Shown in pieces: positions 52,843 to 63,659 of a DNA stretch of 64,000 nucleotides (the stretch's first letter is position 1; each line of letters opens with the position of its first letter). Both the position numbers and the translations under genes were made by a program. Origin of the DNA: Hydractinia symbiolongicarpus (taxonomy: Eukaryota; Cnidaria; Hydrozoa; Anthoathecata; Hydractiniidae). Location of the stretch: the NCBI RefSeq assembly GCF_029227915.1, contig NC_079877.1, positions 14,712,851 through 14,776,850 of the forward strand, read 5' to 3'. The notes below the pieces were generated by a model. The model was not told where the DNA came from, made no database searches, and saw only the letters and a list, made by a program, of their open reading frames with translations.

Positions 52843-55800
52843 TCATTGACTGCTTCTTTTCAGCAAAACAGCACCAAACTGACACTTGTCTTGTGACGAT
52901 TTGAATTGAATATCGTCACCATAAGATGACACAGCGAGGCGATCATTCTTCTTTAGCTTTACGACACTTGATATGTAACGCGTGCAAGCTTCTGGACACG
53001 TGCTCACTGGTACAGATGCTAGAACTAACCTGTCTCGACGATTTTTGGAAATGTGAAAGTCCATTATACTTCTCTTAAAGCTGTTCTTATTGTGAAAAAA
53101 GAACATCTAAATATACAAATTGAAGTTCTTTTATCATTACCTTCAGTAGAGAAAGTGTAGCTAAGGTGATGAGTGTTTCACGCACATGACCTATTTATAC
53201 ATAAATGTGCCTATTTATCTATTAAGACATGAATTGCTAATTCAGTTACCTCTTGACTAGAATTAGTATTTTAAGGCTTTCTATTAACAGTTTCTTTGCT
53301 GCATCTCTCGTTGTTTAGCAGATGAGTTGGAGCATTAGAAATTTTTCAGCTGAACTTTATTTCTGGCCCCGATGTCCTACATTTTGGCAGCGTTTGAAGT
53401 TAAGACGAGGTGTCTAACGAGCATTTGCAGATGAAAAACTTTTAATCAATCATGGAGGTAGAAATAAAGAAGGAGATTGAACTCATCTCGATGCGCATTA
53501 AAATTCTATTTAAATGCTATTCTTTTGACATCCCTTTGATATGCCTTTGATATCCCTGGATTTTTACAAAAACACATTACGTAATCCTTCAGCGGGTCGT
53601 TTGTTTATATATAGAAAACGTAATGTTTAGAAAGAGAACGACTATTCTGAAGCTGCTGTGTTGTGTGGTCATTAGATCTGAAAGTTATTAACATTTTCGT
53701 TTGGCCTATTGACACACAAAAGTCATATTTCAACTGAAATATTGTTTGGCCAGCCAATCAATTACGTGATATAATGACTTATTAAAAATTTCTTTCTCGA
53801 CTAATAAAATTTTCTAAAATTCGCCTGCTTTTTAAAATGATAAGATGAATAAGGCTGCAACTAATCGCATCACACAAGATTTCAATAGGAACAAAAGAGT
53901 TCAATTTCTTTCTTTATTCCTACCTATATAAATCCACTAATAAAATTCGGAAACATTTTAGCGCAGTAGAAATAGAGAATACTGAGCGCTGGAAGCTGAG
54001 CCCTTTAACGGTAAGTAGCCTTCAAATTTAATCCCTTTTTAAGGAGATGCGATAAGGTGGGTAAATCATAGATGGGGTGGCGTGGGGAACCAAACACTAT
54101 TGTACTAAGACACCGAACTGCGTGACTGTAACGAGCTTTACTTACCTGAGCGTAAACAAAATAAACTCCTGGTGTCTTGATGACGATAAAATTATTTGTG
54201 TAGTTAATGTTGCCGGCTTTTAATGTGATTTTCCAGTCCCAAAATGGACTCCCTGCAAAACAGTATTTCATGAAAAATTTAAGTGAAATTAATGTTCGCA
54301 GTTATTAATTCTTTAAAGAGTGTATAGTAAAATAAGAAAGCTTTAAAAGTTCGTTTTCAAGTGATGAAGAATCATTTGAGTCTAAAAGTGCTATTACGTA
54401 CGGAAGACGCTGAAATGAATTGTTTGCTTCAAGAATACCTAACTATTCAAACCTATTTAGATTTTAAGTGAGAAATATATATTGAAAATTTAATAATTCG
54501 GAGGCGGGTTAGGGGTTGGGGCTGATTCCAATGCGGTAAGTGGGTAGTAATTGAAGACTGGAGCGCGGGTACTTGCTACCACGAACAACAATATGTTCTT
54601 TTTATCACCTTTTTAAACTATTCACAATTAACCTATCACATCCTAATGAGACCACAATTACTTTCCTGCAAGCTTTGATCTTTTATTTATTTCTGCATTT
54701 TTCCAAATATTTGCAATACATCATTCAAGATTTTATTCCTGCTAATTATATTATTTTACTGTTTTTTGAGTTATCCAAATTATGGCATATTGTAAGGAAT
54801 TTAAAAACGCAATTGCTATAATCAACATTATTTGTTTTTCTGGTCCAGCTGATATCATGACAGGCAGAAATACATTTTCTTATTTAAAGAGAATTTTATT
54901 AAACCATTAGAGCTGAATATGAGTACAGTCACAGTAATCATGTTTAATAATACGACATATGAACAAACTATGAATGTGAAGACACGACACGATGAAAGAT
55001 TAAAACGCCTACCGTCATTGTCACTATTTCGTTATAAATAATTAGAAAATATTTGACACACCTCTATTGCTCTTCACCATTCGGTCGTTCTTTCCACACA
55101 AACTTAAAGCAATGAAGCCCTATAAAGCGAATACAAACAGTAAAATGCGGTCCAACATTTCTCTTCCCTTTATAACTTCGTGTATTTTTTATTGTATGAG
55201 ACTTGGTGTGACTTGTTAAAAACATTTGTTCTCTGTTCTTGAGAGTAAACATAATACCTCTGAAGCGGAACTTTTTACTCTATGAATTCTACTATGTTAA
55301 AAAGAAATAAAATTTTACTTCGATTTAAAAGACATCATGACGACACGCCAAAGTGAGACTCAGGAAAATAAAGGGCCAGGCGTATGCGCTGTTAACAAAG
55401 GGTAGATGTGAAATAGGAGGATTGTTCAACTCAGGCAGATTTGAAATTTACGTCAGTGCTACTAAAGACATTCTTGTTAAATTTCAAAACAAAAGTGTGT
55501 ATTTGACGGTGCCAGTACAAACACTAAATACAGAAATGTGGATGAAAGATGAACTTCGAGAAGAAAGATTTTAGTCTAACAAGACTATAGCCGATTGTTG
55601 GTGATTGATGGATGATGAGTGCGGACGTGACAAATGTTTTGCAACTAACTATAATGTTCCAAAAAGGCGAAATTCTACAATGGGTTGGATATTCCCTTAC
55701 GTAGAGCTAACGATTTTGATTGTATATTGTGTACAGAAAAGTTATTCTAGGTTGTGTAAATAGAAACGCTGAAAGTGTGTATCATATTGACTGTTTCTAT

Positions 55801-56429
55801 GTGGCTAGTGCTTAGAAATTTGTAAGTTTTCTGAAGCTGAACAAACACAGAATTAAAAACCTTGTTTTCTTAGAACATATTTTATTTGTTGTAGCAAGAT
55901 ATACTTTCCAGTAATTACATGGCAACGAAATTTTATGGGAAACAAGACTAGGAATTGTAAATAGTAATATTAAGATATAAACGCAAATTTATCTGGCGAG
56001 ATTTAGACACATTTAGAGAAGAAATTTAAAATTTAATACGCTAGGAATCCCTAAAAAGTTTTCATTGCAACAGTGTGGACATATCTCCTCAGCGTTACAA
56101 TGAGTTTATTTAGTTACCTTCTTGTTGGTCGAGTCTGTTCTTCGTTGTTCCAGTGCCTTTAATAATTTTGCATACAACAATGTGCTTTTCTTCGCATTGT
56201 TTACCAACGTCATATACGAAGATGCCTGTCTGATCAAACTTTGCGTGCGACCTTTCTCTGCGTTTATTTTATGCAAACTTTCTTCCAACTTCTTTTCTGA
56301 TTTCGTGTACACATAACCTACCCAAGTTAACAAGGAGAGAAACAGAAACGAAAAGAACAATGGAAGACACAGTCTTTTACAATATGAACTTTTGTTCTTT
56401 GTTTCATTTTGAAGCAATACTGCGTGCAT
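52843..56429 (-). CDS. TNF superfamily ligand, type II membrane protein, 4 exons
   Basis: Predicted cell-surface cytokine of the TNF family, expected to trimerise and engage TNF receptors. Exons 56118-56429, 55078-55237, 54146-54252 and 52843-53106 join in frame (phases 0, 1, 0) to 280 residues. Residues 1-19 are cytoplasmic, about 20-42 form one membrane helix, and 43-104 are a charged, probably coiled, stalk. The TNF homology domain follows (about 135-280): HFTV, WDWKITLKAG, YTNNFIVIKTPGVYFVYAQ, VVKLKKNDRL, SYGDDIQF and the C-terminal FGAVLL are the standard strands. The paired cysteines in TCPEAC sit where many TNF ligands have a disulfide. A basic run ending KGKR (about residue 134) just before the domain could be a processing site. 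The exon 2 donor (AATG then GTGAAG) is weak but gives the right phase and continuity. A kB-type site lies upstream. The fine subfamily is not assignable. Confidence 0.87.
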
Positions 56430-56446
56430 TTTTTTGTATTGGTGTG

Positions 56447-56454
56447 TTTATATA
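56447..56454 (-). promoter_or_regulatory. Possible TATA box of the TNF ligand gene
   Basis: TATATAAA on the minus strand lies 18-25 bases before the ATG. If used, transcription would start almost at the start codon, which is closer than usual. In AT-rich DNA this may be chance. Confidence 0.25.
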
Positions 56455-56669
56455 TCTTTCTGTACAGTTAAAAGTTATAAGAGAAATACAAACTTTCCTT
56501 TTGCTTTAAGTTGTTATCATTAAACTTTCTCTTTCGTAGATTCCATAACAAAACTGTGAATGTTATTATTTTTCTCAATCACTAACATTACGGATTCGTA
56601 TATCACCTATTTAAATATTTATAGCAGATTAATAACCACTTGAAAAACTTTATGTGAGTTGAGTTACTA

Positions 56670-56680
56670 GGGAAATCCCC
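56670..56680 (-). promoter_or_regulatory. NF-kB-type binding site upstream of the TNF ligand gene
   Basis: GGGGATTTCCC on the minus strand (plus strand GGGAAATCCCC) fits the Rel/NF-kB consensus GGGRNWYYCC at every position. It lies about 240 bases before the TNF ligand start codon. TNF genes in other animals are known NF-kB targets, and NF-kB is present in cnidarians. Use of this site is inferred from position and match only. Confidence 0.5.
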
Positions 56681-57228
56681 ATACAAGTTTCACTTTACAC
56701 GCTTTTTCTTTTATCAAAACATACTTTATAAGAATATTAGCCCGGGATTCATACGATCCATAGCTCTTAGTCCCCAAACTCGCTTTACAAAATAATAATT
56801 TGGTGCTCATGAAAAATCACGATCAATTTTTAGAAGAAACAAGCCTCAGCTCTATATCGGGCTACCATATTGCCGGAACTCATTTGATGAATAATGCAAA
56901 TAAAAACAAAAACAATTTTAACTTACTCTCTGCAACCAGCCGGTTTCCTTTCTTGACTTGGTTTTGTTTAAAAGTTACCGCCACTTTAGACGTTTAAAAT
57001 TGTACAGACGGGGGTAATAATTAAGTTTTTTACTCTTTAATCACTCTTTTGAATGATAAATACAGATTTACTCTGCTATTTTAATACAATACAAGTTTTT
57101 AAAATCAAGTTATTGTGAGATATATTTTTTTTATTAGCATTATCGTTTTTACATGAAAGAAGTAATTACACATGTTACCCGCGGAGAAATAGTAGACCAA
57201 TTATATCACGAATAAAAACCAGTCTTTT

Positions 57229-57485
57229 CTCGATCTTTTTTGCGTCTTTCAAATGCGCGTCTTAATTTGCACGAAAAAGACGTCTTAAAGACGTCTTTTA
57301 CCACAAACGAAAAAGACCGTGCCTAAAAAAGACGCATTAAAGACGCCTTTAAAATGCGCGTCTGACACATGCGTTTTAAAGACGTTTAAAAGACGTATTT
57401 CGGGTGCGCGCATATTTCATGCGCAAAAAGCTCCAGAAAAGGCGTCTTTAAAACGTCTTGTGCCGGCTGGGAACAAGACGAAATA
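57229..57485. repeat. AAGACG/CGTCTT-rich palindromic repeat array
   Basis: About 250 bases packed with AAAGACG and its inverse CGTCTTT (at least 14 occurrences), often as AAGACGTCTT palindromes, interleaved with ATGCGC and its inverse GCGCAT. The ends carry GTGCCGGCTGGG and ACAAGACG. No ORF is encoded. The style matches the CCCGGGAT element at 15.8 kb: many short inverted motifs within a short, less AT-rich block. Confidence 0.6.
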
Positions 57486-57489
57486 ATAC

Positions 57490-58860
57490 CCGTTAAAATA
57501 AAATAATGTCATCATCAATCAAACTTCTCGTATTTATTTTTATTGTGAAGTTATATGCCCAAAGGATTTGCAAATTCTTTATCGAAATAAAAGAAAACGT
57601 CAGAGTTTGAGCGAAAGTGAAATATTGCAGTGTTAACACAGCTTTCACATTGACTATATGACAACAACACATGCGCAACAGGATTTACTTCACTTAAAGC
57701 TTAACTGCTGTATGAGTGTTTTAGACCTGTTGAAGATTCTCACTTTCGTCAAAGACTAAATTGAAATCCAGATCGAAGTGATTTTTATTGCGGGGTTATC
57801 ATGTAAGCAGTTCAAATCTTGCTGAAAGACATTAAAGTGATTTCAATTCTCTTCAGAAAAAGTGAAACTGTATATGCAAAAAGCGATAAAATGTGTAAAA
57901 ACAATCACCAAAACGATCCAAATTTTAATCTGCAACACAATTATTTCATATAATATGATACATTCAGTTTGCGTAATCAAACTTGAGACCGGATCCTGTG
58001 TCAGGTAATACCGAAAGTGTTTATACTTCAACATCAAGATTGCTTCCTAGGAATAATTAGCGGATATTATAGTTTCCTCAAAACACCGGTAATCTACGTT
58101 CTTAATAAATACAATGTAGTTTTTTTGCAAAATATATACAACTGTGTGATTTAAGCATATATGAAGGCGTTTTGTAATCTTTGATGAAATTACGCTATAT
58201 ACGTGATAACAATACAAACCACTCTACACTTTGCTTAATAATTATATGCACAGTATGCGCTTATACATGGCATAATAATACAACTTTGACTTACAAGAGA
58301 TCCTCGATTTGGACCACCGCCCACCGTCACGTCACTGGTCACATCTACTGGATAAATAGGATGTATCATCAGACTCTTTGTGTAGCAAAGCAAATAAGTT
58401 TGAAACGGCTGTAACCAAAAACATAACTTAACATGTATAAGAGTAGTGGTGTTCCTTAAACTTGAAAGAACGTTCTCTTGAAAACAACAACAATGGGTTA
58501 AACTAACTTCTAAAATCATTTGTTTACAGTGATTAAGGTAAAATTAAACGGCCTGAAATCTCTAAGGACCGTAAATCTCTAAAGACCCCAAGTCAAATGT
58601 TCAGAAAGAACAATACACGATGTGTAAGCTGTTCAACTAGATTGGAAACAACTTATAAAAACTCTTTTCTTTAAAATCTTTTAAAATAAAACAGTGACGT
58701 GTGAAAAACATTCGATAATTAACATGCCATAATAACAAACCATAAATAACATCATAAATCTCTTCATTTCATGTTTTTGCAGGTTAGTAAAAATAACTGA
58801 AAACTTAAAACTCATTGAGTTACATCTAAAATAAACAATATTATTTCTGCTACAGGACTG
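57490..58860. other. Intergenic between repeat array and TRAF remnant
   Basis: No exon, RNA gene or repeat that I can support. Confidence 0.4.
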
Positions 58861-58862
58861 TC

Positions 58863-59663
58863 CTAATTATGTATTGTTTCTATGTAACATTTGATTGTAA
58901 TGCTGTCATTAATTATGCATTTATCAAGGTCTGGTTTTGACAAAAATGAAGGATAGCCAAAACCATTACCTTGTGATTCTTCCGTCCGTCTTGCTCTCCA
59001 AAAATTTTCTTCCCCGTTAGGTTCAAGAAACACTTTATGCTTTACATCGTCGACGCTACAACACTCAAAAGTAACTTTTAAGTTAAATGGCCAAACAAGA
59101 TGACAGTCTCTATCTCCCACTAGAAGACATATGTAAATACCTAGGCCTCCACCCTCTTCTCCTGACCGGTCAGCTTGCAAGTGACATTCATAACCATTTA
59201 AAGTTGAGAAAGGTAAACTAGTCACTGTCTCTTCTTGCTCACATTTATCAGCGCAGTTTGTAATATGCCATTCGAAGTAACCAACAAGTATAGTTTCTTA
59301 TAAAATACGTATAGATTTTATTTCACTTTTTAAACCATCTAATAAGGTGTTTACATTCTTATTTTTCTCATCAAGTACTTTTAATTTTTTAGCTAATGCT
59401 CCCTTCTTATTGATCTCTTCAATCTTTACATAAAGATCAGCAACTTGTATTTCTTGCTGTTTTAGGGTGTCTTCAAGTCGTACACAACCTTCCATTGTTT
59501 CTGTAAGGACGTTGATTTCTACTTCCTTAGAATCTACTTTATTTTTAACTTCTACAAAAAATTTTTTTATTTTATCCAAGGCTATGTCGTGATTTTCCAA
59601 TCTTTTTTCGATTCTCTCAACGCTTTTATTATCATCCCTATTTATCAGAGATTTTATTTTTCC
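58863..59663 (-). pseudogene. TRAF-like coiled coil and MATH domain with an in-frame stop between them
   Basis: The minus-strand frame 59663-59301 encodes about 121 residues of charged heptad-like sequence (a coiled coil such as precedes the TRAF domain). TAA at 59300-59298 ends it. The same frame continues from 59297 to the stop at 58863 with a complete TRAF/MATH domain: GYFEWHITN, SLPFSTLNGYECHLQA, GLGIYICL, WPFNLKVTF, FGYPSFLS and INDSITIKCYIE in the expected order. TRAF proteins carry signals from TNF and Toll/IL-1 receptors. The single in-frame stop, no possible intron around it, and no start codon or zinc fingers directly upstream point to a decayed or interrupted gene. A sequencing error at one base, or stop readthrough, would be the other explanations. 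The RING part lies at 63360-63650 on the same strand. Confidence 0.72.
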
Positions 59664-59735
59664 TTATTTTTCAACGAATGTCGGTACTCATATGATTATT
59701 TTGTAGTACAACCGAGGTAGAGGATGCGACTAATA

Positions 59736-62590
59736 TTATTTATTTATTTATTTATTTATTTCCGAATTTATATACAGGATGAGTATGTCAGTAAAAAATA
59801 CTGTTATAAATATACGTCCTGTTTATGCATACGTTAAAATCTAGTTAGTAATATATATTAAAAATGCAAAGAAAAGTATCAAACTGAAAAAAATATAATA
59901 TCAAAAACTGATGGGAAACGCAAAATTAGCCAAAACGTGCGAAAAAGTAACGACCAAAAGAAACAGTGGCAGGAAAGAAGTAGTTGCCATCGAAAAGAAA
60001 TTAAAAACTAGTTTACACATACACACAATCACACAAATAAATCAATATAACCAAAAACTAAAAATTCGACGAACTATCTCGGCAAGTGTAACTTAGAACA
60101 AGTCGCCATGAACAATCTAAAAGGTGTATTACGAGAAAACTTAAAGTATAAAAAATACTCAAAGAATTTATCTAAACTCAAAATTTAGTAACTTGTTACT
60201 AAACTCATGTCCACTCTGCCGGATCTCCTTGGGCAAGGAGTTGAAAAGCCTAGCTCCTTGAAAGAAGAAACCCGACCGAGCAAACTCAAGTTTTATTTTA
60301 GGAATTTTTAAAAGAAAATTCTGATTTCTAGTTGAAAAATTATGGGAGTTCAAAGTAAAATAATTATCAAAATTCGAGCAACAATCACCATCCAAACATT
60401 TTTTTACCAACTTAACAGCATGTTTTTTAATCATGTCTGATGTGTTGATACTCGCATCTTTTGTTATCGTTATTGCTCGTCTATCCAACGATCGTAATTT
60501 TTGTGATTGTGTTGCTGTTAAATTTAAAAATGACAAGCAATTATATCGAATAACAGATTGTATGATAGATCGATAAACACGTCTGATAGCTTCTTCGTTC
60601 AAGAAATACTTGAGTTTACACAACAACCTTAACTTTGACGAGGACTTTTTGTACATACTATCAAATTGCGGACCAATATTAAGAGTGTGATCGATTACTG
60701 TACCAAGATATTTATAAGATGTAGTCACATTGATTGGTACTCCGTCAAAAAGCAATGCAAAGTCAGCTTTTGACATTGCTAATCTTTTTGCTGTCCCAAA
60801 TAGCACGCACTCAGTCTTTCCAGGTTTTAAATTAATCACAAGTTCATTTTCACGAAAGTATGAGCTGATGTTCTTTAAATCATTATTTAACAATTCTTCT
60901 ATCTGAGAAATTTTGTTTGAAGAAACGTAGATAACAGTATCATCAGCGAATTCCACAACGTCAGCTTTTTTCAGAATGTCCGGAAAATCGTTAAAGAAAA
61001 TTAAAAACAGTAGAGGTCCAAGGATAGAACCTTGTGGCACCCCACACAAAACCGGATAAGGATCGGATAACACATCGTCAAAACCAACAATTTGTTTTCT
61101 GTCAAACAAATAGCTCTCAAACCACTGAAGTGTGACATTGCTTACCCCATATTGTTTTAACTTTGCTAGAAGGGTTGCGTGTCCAAGGGTATCGAAAGCT
61201 TTCGATAAGTCAATGAATATCGCGCCAGTAATTTTTCCTTTGTCTGCAGCTTTTCTTATATCATCTAACAATAATGCTGTTGCAAGCTCGGTCGATCTCT
61301 TTTTACGGTAGCCAAATTGCTTCTCTGACAGTAAATTGTTGGATTCTAAATATTCACTCAATTGGTTGTGGACAGCTTTTTCCATAATTTTGGACAGCAC
61401 AGGCAGTATTGAAATAGGGCGGTAATTATCAGGATTTGCTCGTTCTCCAGATTTGTGAAGAGGTTTGATCAAAGCAATTTTCCATTCAGTTGGCATAACT
61501 CCGGTCTTTAAAGAAAGATTTACAATGAATGCCATTGGTTTTGAAATCATTTCGGCACTGTCCTTTATCAAGTTAGGAGGTAAATTATCAAATCCAGTTG
61601 CTTTGCTACGCTTTAACGATTTCAGTTCTTTTTGGATGTACACTTTGCTGACATACGAAAACTCAAAGACTTCCTCAGTTCTAGAGCGATTCTGTTGTTG
61701 ACGTTTCCAAGCGAAATTGACGAGTGGTATAAAACGATTCTTCAAATCCCGAGCAACAGTACTAAAGAAATTACAAAACTTGTTTGCTTTCGAACGGTTA
61801 CTGGCCTGGTCGTCAACAGGTTTTACTAACGATTCAGGTGTTTTATTGTTGGACGGAAAAACTGACTTTAAAGCTTTCCAAAATTTTTGAGGATTGTTTC
61901 GATTTTCGTACAATAAATCTTGATGGTAAGTTCTTTTTGCTTTTCGAACTAAATTGTTGCAGTGGTTTCTGGCAATTTTAAATGAAGTCCAGTCGTTTTT
62001 ATTTTTAGATCTTCGCGCTTTGCGTAACAATTGATCTTTATGATTAATCTGCCCTTTTACTTCCTGTGTGAGCCATGGACAATGTATTCCCTTTACTCGT
62101 TTGGTTATCTTGGGAGCATGCTTGTTATATACCGTTGTTAAAATATCTTTGAAAAATGTCCATGCACGATTTACATCAGTCATATCATAAAGTGCATTCC
62201 ACTCTTCCGATTCAAGATCACGGCACATATGCGATTTGTTGTATTTTGAATAATTACGACATGTAATAGTTTTGAATTGGTATTTAACGTGATTCATTTT
62301 ACGCACGCATCCTATCATGTCATGATCGCTGAAATCTAATGGTGCTACATCAACCGTAGATATTAAACTTTTGTTGTTAGTTAAAATAATGTCAATTATA
62401 GTACTCGTATCTTCAGTCACTCGAGTTGGTTTAGTTATCAATTGAACAAAACCGTGCAAAGTAATCAAGTCTTTTAATTCTCTGCATATATTTCTATTTC
62501 CGTAGTTAACATTGAAGTCCCCAAGGATTATAGTCTCAAGATTTGTACTGTTAATGAGAGTTAACATATCATCGAAAACTAGCGCAATTT
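59736..62590 (-). mobile_element. LINE (non-LTR retrotransposon), 5'-truncated
   Basis: The minus-strand element ends in a TTTA/TAAA tetranucleotide tail (59736-59762), has a 3'UTR of about 400 bases and one long ORF. The 5' end is cut inside the endonuclease domain: the frame opens after a stop near 62600 with only the C-terminal part of the endonuclease. It sits between the RING and coiled-coil/MATH parts of the TRAF locus in the same orientation. No target-site duplication is obvious. The clade is probably CR1/L2/Rex1-like, from domain layout and microsatellite tail, but is not proven. Confidence 0.8.
60168..62567 (-). CDS. LINE ORF2: partial endonuclease plus complete reverse transcriptase
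   Basis: A 799-residue uninterrupted frame. Residues 1-100 are the end of an apurinic-type (EEP) endonuclease: ILGDFN (about 14-19) and SDHD (about 79-82). From about 330 to 600 lies a reverse transcriptase: KATGFDNLP, NYRPISILPVLSK, FIDLSKAFDTL with the first catalytic Asp, GVPQGSILGP, and FADDTVIY with the catalytic Asp pair. The remaining 190 residues are the usual C-terminal region of such ORFs. The reverse transcriptase has all catalytic motifs and no stops, so the insertion is likely young. The missing N-terminal endonuclease half and absent ORF1 mean this copy could not move on its own. Confidence 0.9.
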   Translation of the reverse strand: MLTLINSTNLETIILGDFNVNYGNRNICRELKDLITLHGFVQLITKPTRVTEDTSTIIDIILTNNKSLISTVDVAPLDFSDHDMIGCVRKMNHVKYQFKTITCRNYSKYNKSHMCRDLESEEWNALYDMTDVNRAWTFFKDILTTVYNKHAPKITKRVKGIHCPWLTQEVKGQINHKDQLLRKARRSKNKNDWTSFKIARNHCNNLVRKAKRTYHQDLLYENRNNPQKFWKALKSVFPSNNKTPESLVKPVDDQASNRSKANKFCNFFSTVARDLKNRFIPLVNFAWKRQQQNRSRTEEVFEFSYVSKVYIQKELKSLKRSKATGFDNLPPNLIKDSAEMISKPMAFIVNLSLKTGVMPTEWKIALIKPLHKSGERANPDNYRPISILPVLSKIMEKAVHNQLSEYLESNNLLSEKQFGYRKKRSTELATALLLDDIRKAADKGKITGAIFIDLSKAFDTLGHATLLAKLKQYGVSNVTLQWFESYLFDRKQIVGFDDVLSDPYPVLCGVPQGSILGPLLFLIFFNDFPDILKKADVVEFADDTVIYVSSNKISQIEELLNNDLKNISSYFRENELVINLKPGKTECVLFGTAKRLAMSKADFALLFDGVPINVTTSYKYLGTVIDHTLNIGPQFDSMYKKSSSKLRLLCKLKYFLNEEAIRRVYRSIIQSVIRYNCLSFLNLTATQSQKLRSLDRRAITITKDASINTSDMIKKHAVKLVKKCLDGDCCSNFDNYFTLNSHNFSTRNQNFLLKIPKIKLEFARSGFFFQGARLFNSLPKEIRQSGHEFSNKLLNFEFR

Positions 62591-62779
62591 AAATCTCTCT
62601 ACTTGTCCTACGCAAAAGTACCGACCTTGCAGCCTGCCAGCTGCGGAGCATTTAAAGTGAGAATCTTTTCTCCATATTTTAAGTAGGACGAAAAAGCTGC
62701 CATTGTCTCAATGTTTTAGTTTAGGGTTGCAGATACAAACCTGTCTGAAGTCTAGAATGCTCTGTCATATTCTTAACTC

Positions 62780-63200
62780 CATTCGACCCAGGGTATTTCG
62801 AACATATTAATGATCCCGAGGGATAAGACAATGTCATAACTTTTTTCTAACGTCATGGAAAGCTTGAAATTTGTCCAAAGTGACAATACTTAAAAATTAA
62901 ATTGTTTTAGGTATAAAACGAATTTTAATAAAAGTACAAATTCTGATAGCGAAACAAAATTTAATATTACAATTTCGGATTTTTATGCATTTTGCATAAA
63001 AAAGCGGCTATTCGATTTTTCCTGAACTTTAGGTGAAATCCAAAACAATCGGCAAATCTGATAAATTAAGTGCTCAAACCTTACAGAACTATTCCTCTTG
63101 ACAAATTAAAGTAGTAATGTGAATTTCAGATTATGAAAATAATTCTAACGAAAGTGACTGTATTTCACCGATTACGTGTTTCATAAAATTTGAGGGTTTT
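62780..63200. repeat. Dispersed repeat, copy 3
   Basis: Shares with 9716-10260 the blocks CATTCGACCCAGGGT-like start, CGAACATATTA and GTCATGGAAAGCTTGAAAT, and the latter with 36780-37100. It lies between the LINE 5' end and the TRAF RING exons. The end is not sharply defined. Confidence 0.4.
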
Positions 63201-63359
63201 TTTTGATTAATGACCAATATGTAAGACTCCGAGAGGCATGAACCGTAAAATTTAAGTAAATATCATAATCATGCAGCAAAACATTTAAGACATATTTATG
63301 AAAAACGGCACAGAAGCAACGTCTGCACCAAAACATAAGCCAAAACTCAACATATATAC

Positions 63360-63650
63360 CTTTTCTTTATCTATCAAAGTTCTGTCGAGTGGACACAACA
63401 AATCAAATCCTCTAAAAGAGAAACAAGAGCAAGCTGTCTCCTGTCACCCGACACTTTTTATACTTACTGTCAACACACTTAAACAGGACAACAAAATAAA
63501 ATGTGTTTTCCAAGCATTCTTTACAAAGTCTGTGTCCACATTCCAAAATAATTACTGGATTTTTAACACAAACTGACACATCGCACATTTCAATAGGTCA
63601 TGTACCTCTGTCACAAAGTTAGCATCATATCCACCATTACACTCAGCCAT
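63360..63650 (-). pseudogene. TRAF-like RING finger fragment with frame breaks
   Basis: An ATG at 63650 starts a frame with KCAMC (first RING cysteine pair) that meets a stop at codon 33. One base later in frame, the sequence continues as NPVIILECGHRLCKEC, the standard TRAF RING continuation. The break is in a run of five A's, so one base appears lost there. A donor (GTAAGT, 63467) and a strong acceptor (ending 63412) define a 55-base intron. The following 52-base exon (63360-63411) encodes LLCPLDRTLIDKEK, the RING end, but in a phase that does not match the previous exon. Two frame breaks in one domain suggest a pseudogene. Zinc-finger exons were not found between here and the LINE. The same locus probably continues at 59663. 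Confidence 0.6.
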
Positions 63651-63659
63651 GGTTGCGTA

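Noticed and set aside
55343-55574. Plus-strand coding exon inside TNF ligand intron 1
   Set aside because: Two overlapping frames look protein-like, but there is no convincing splice pair and no recognised domain.
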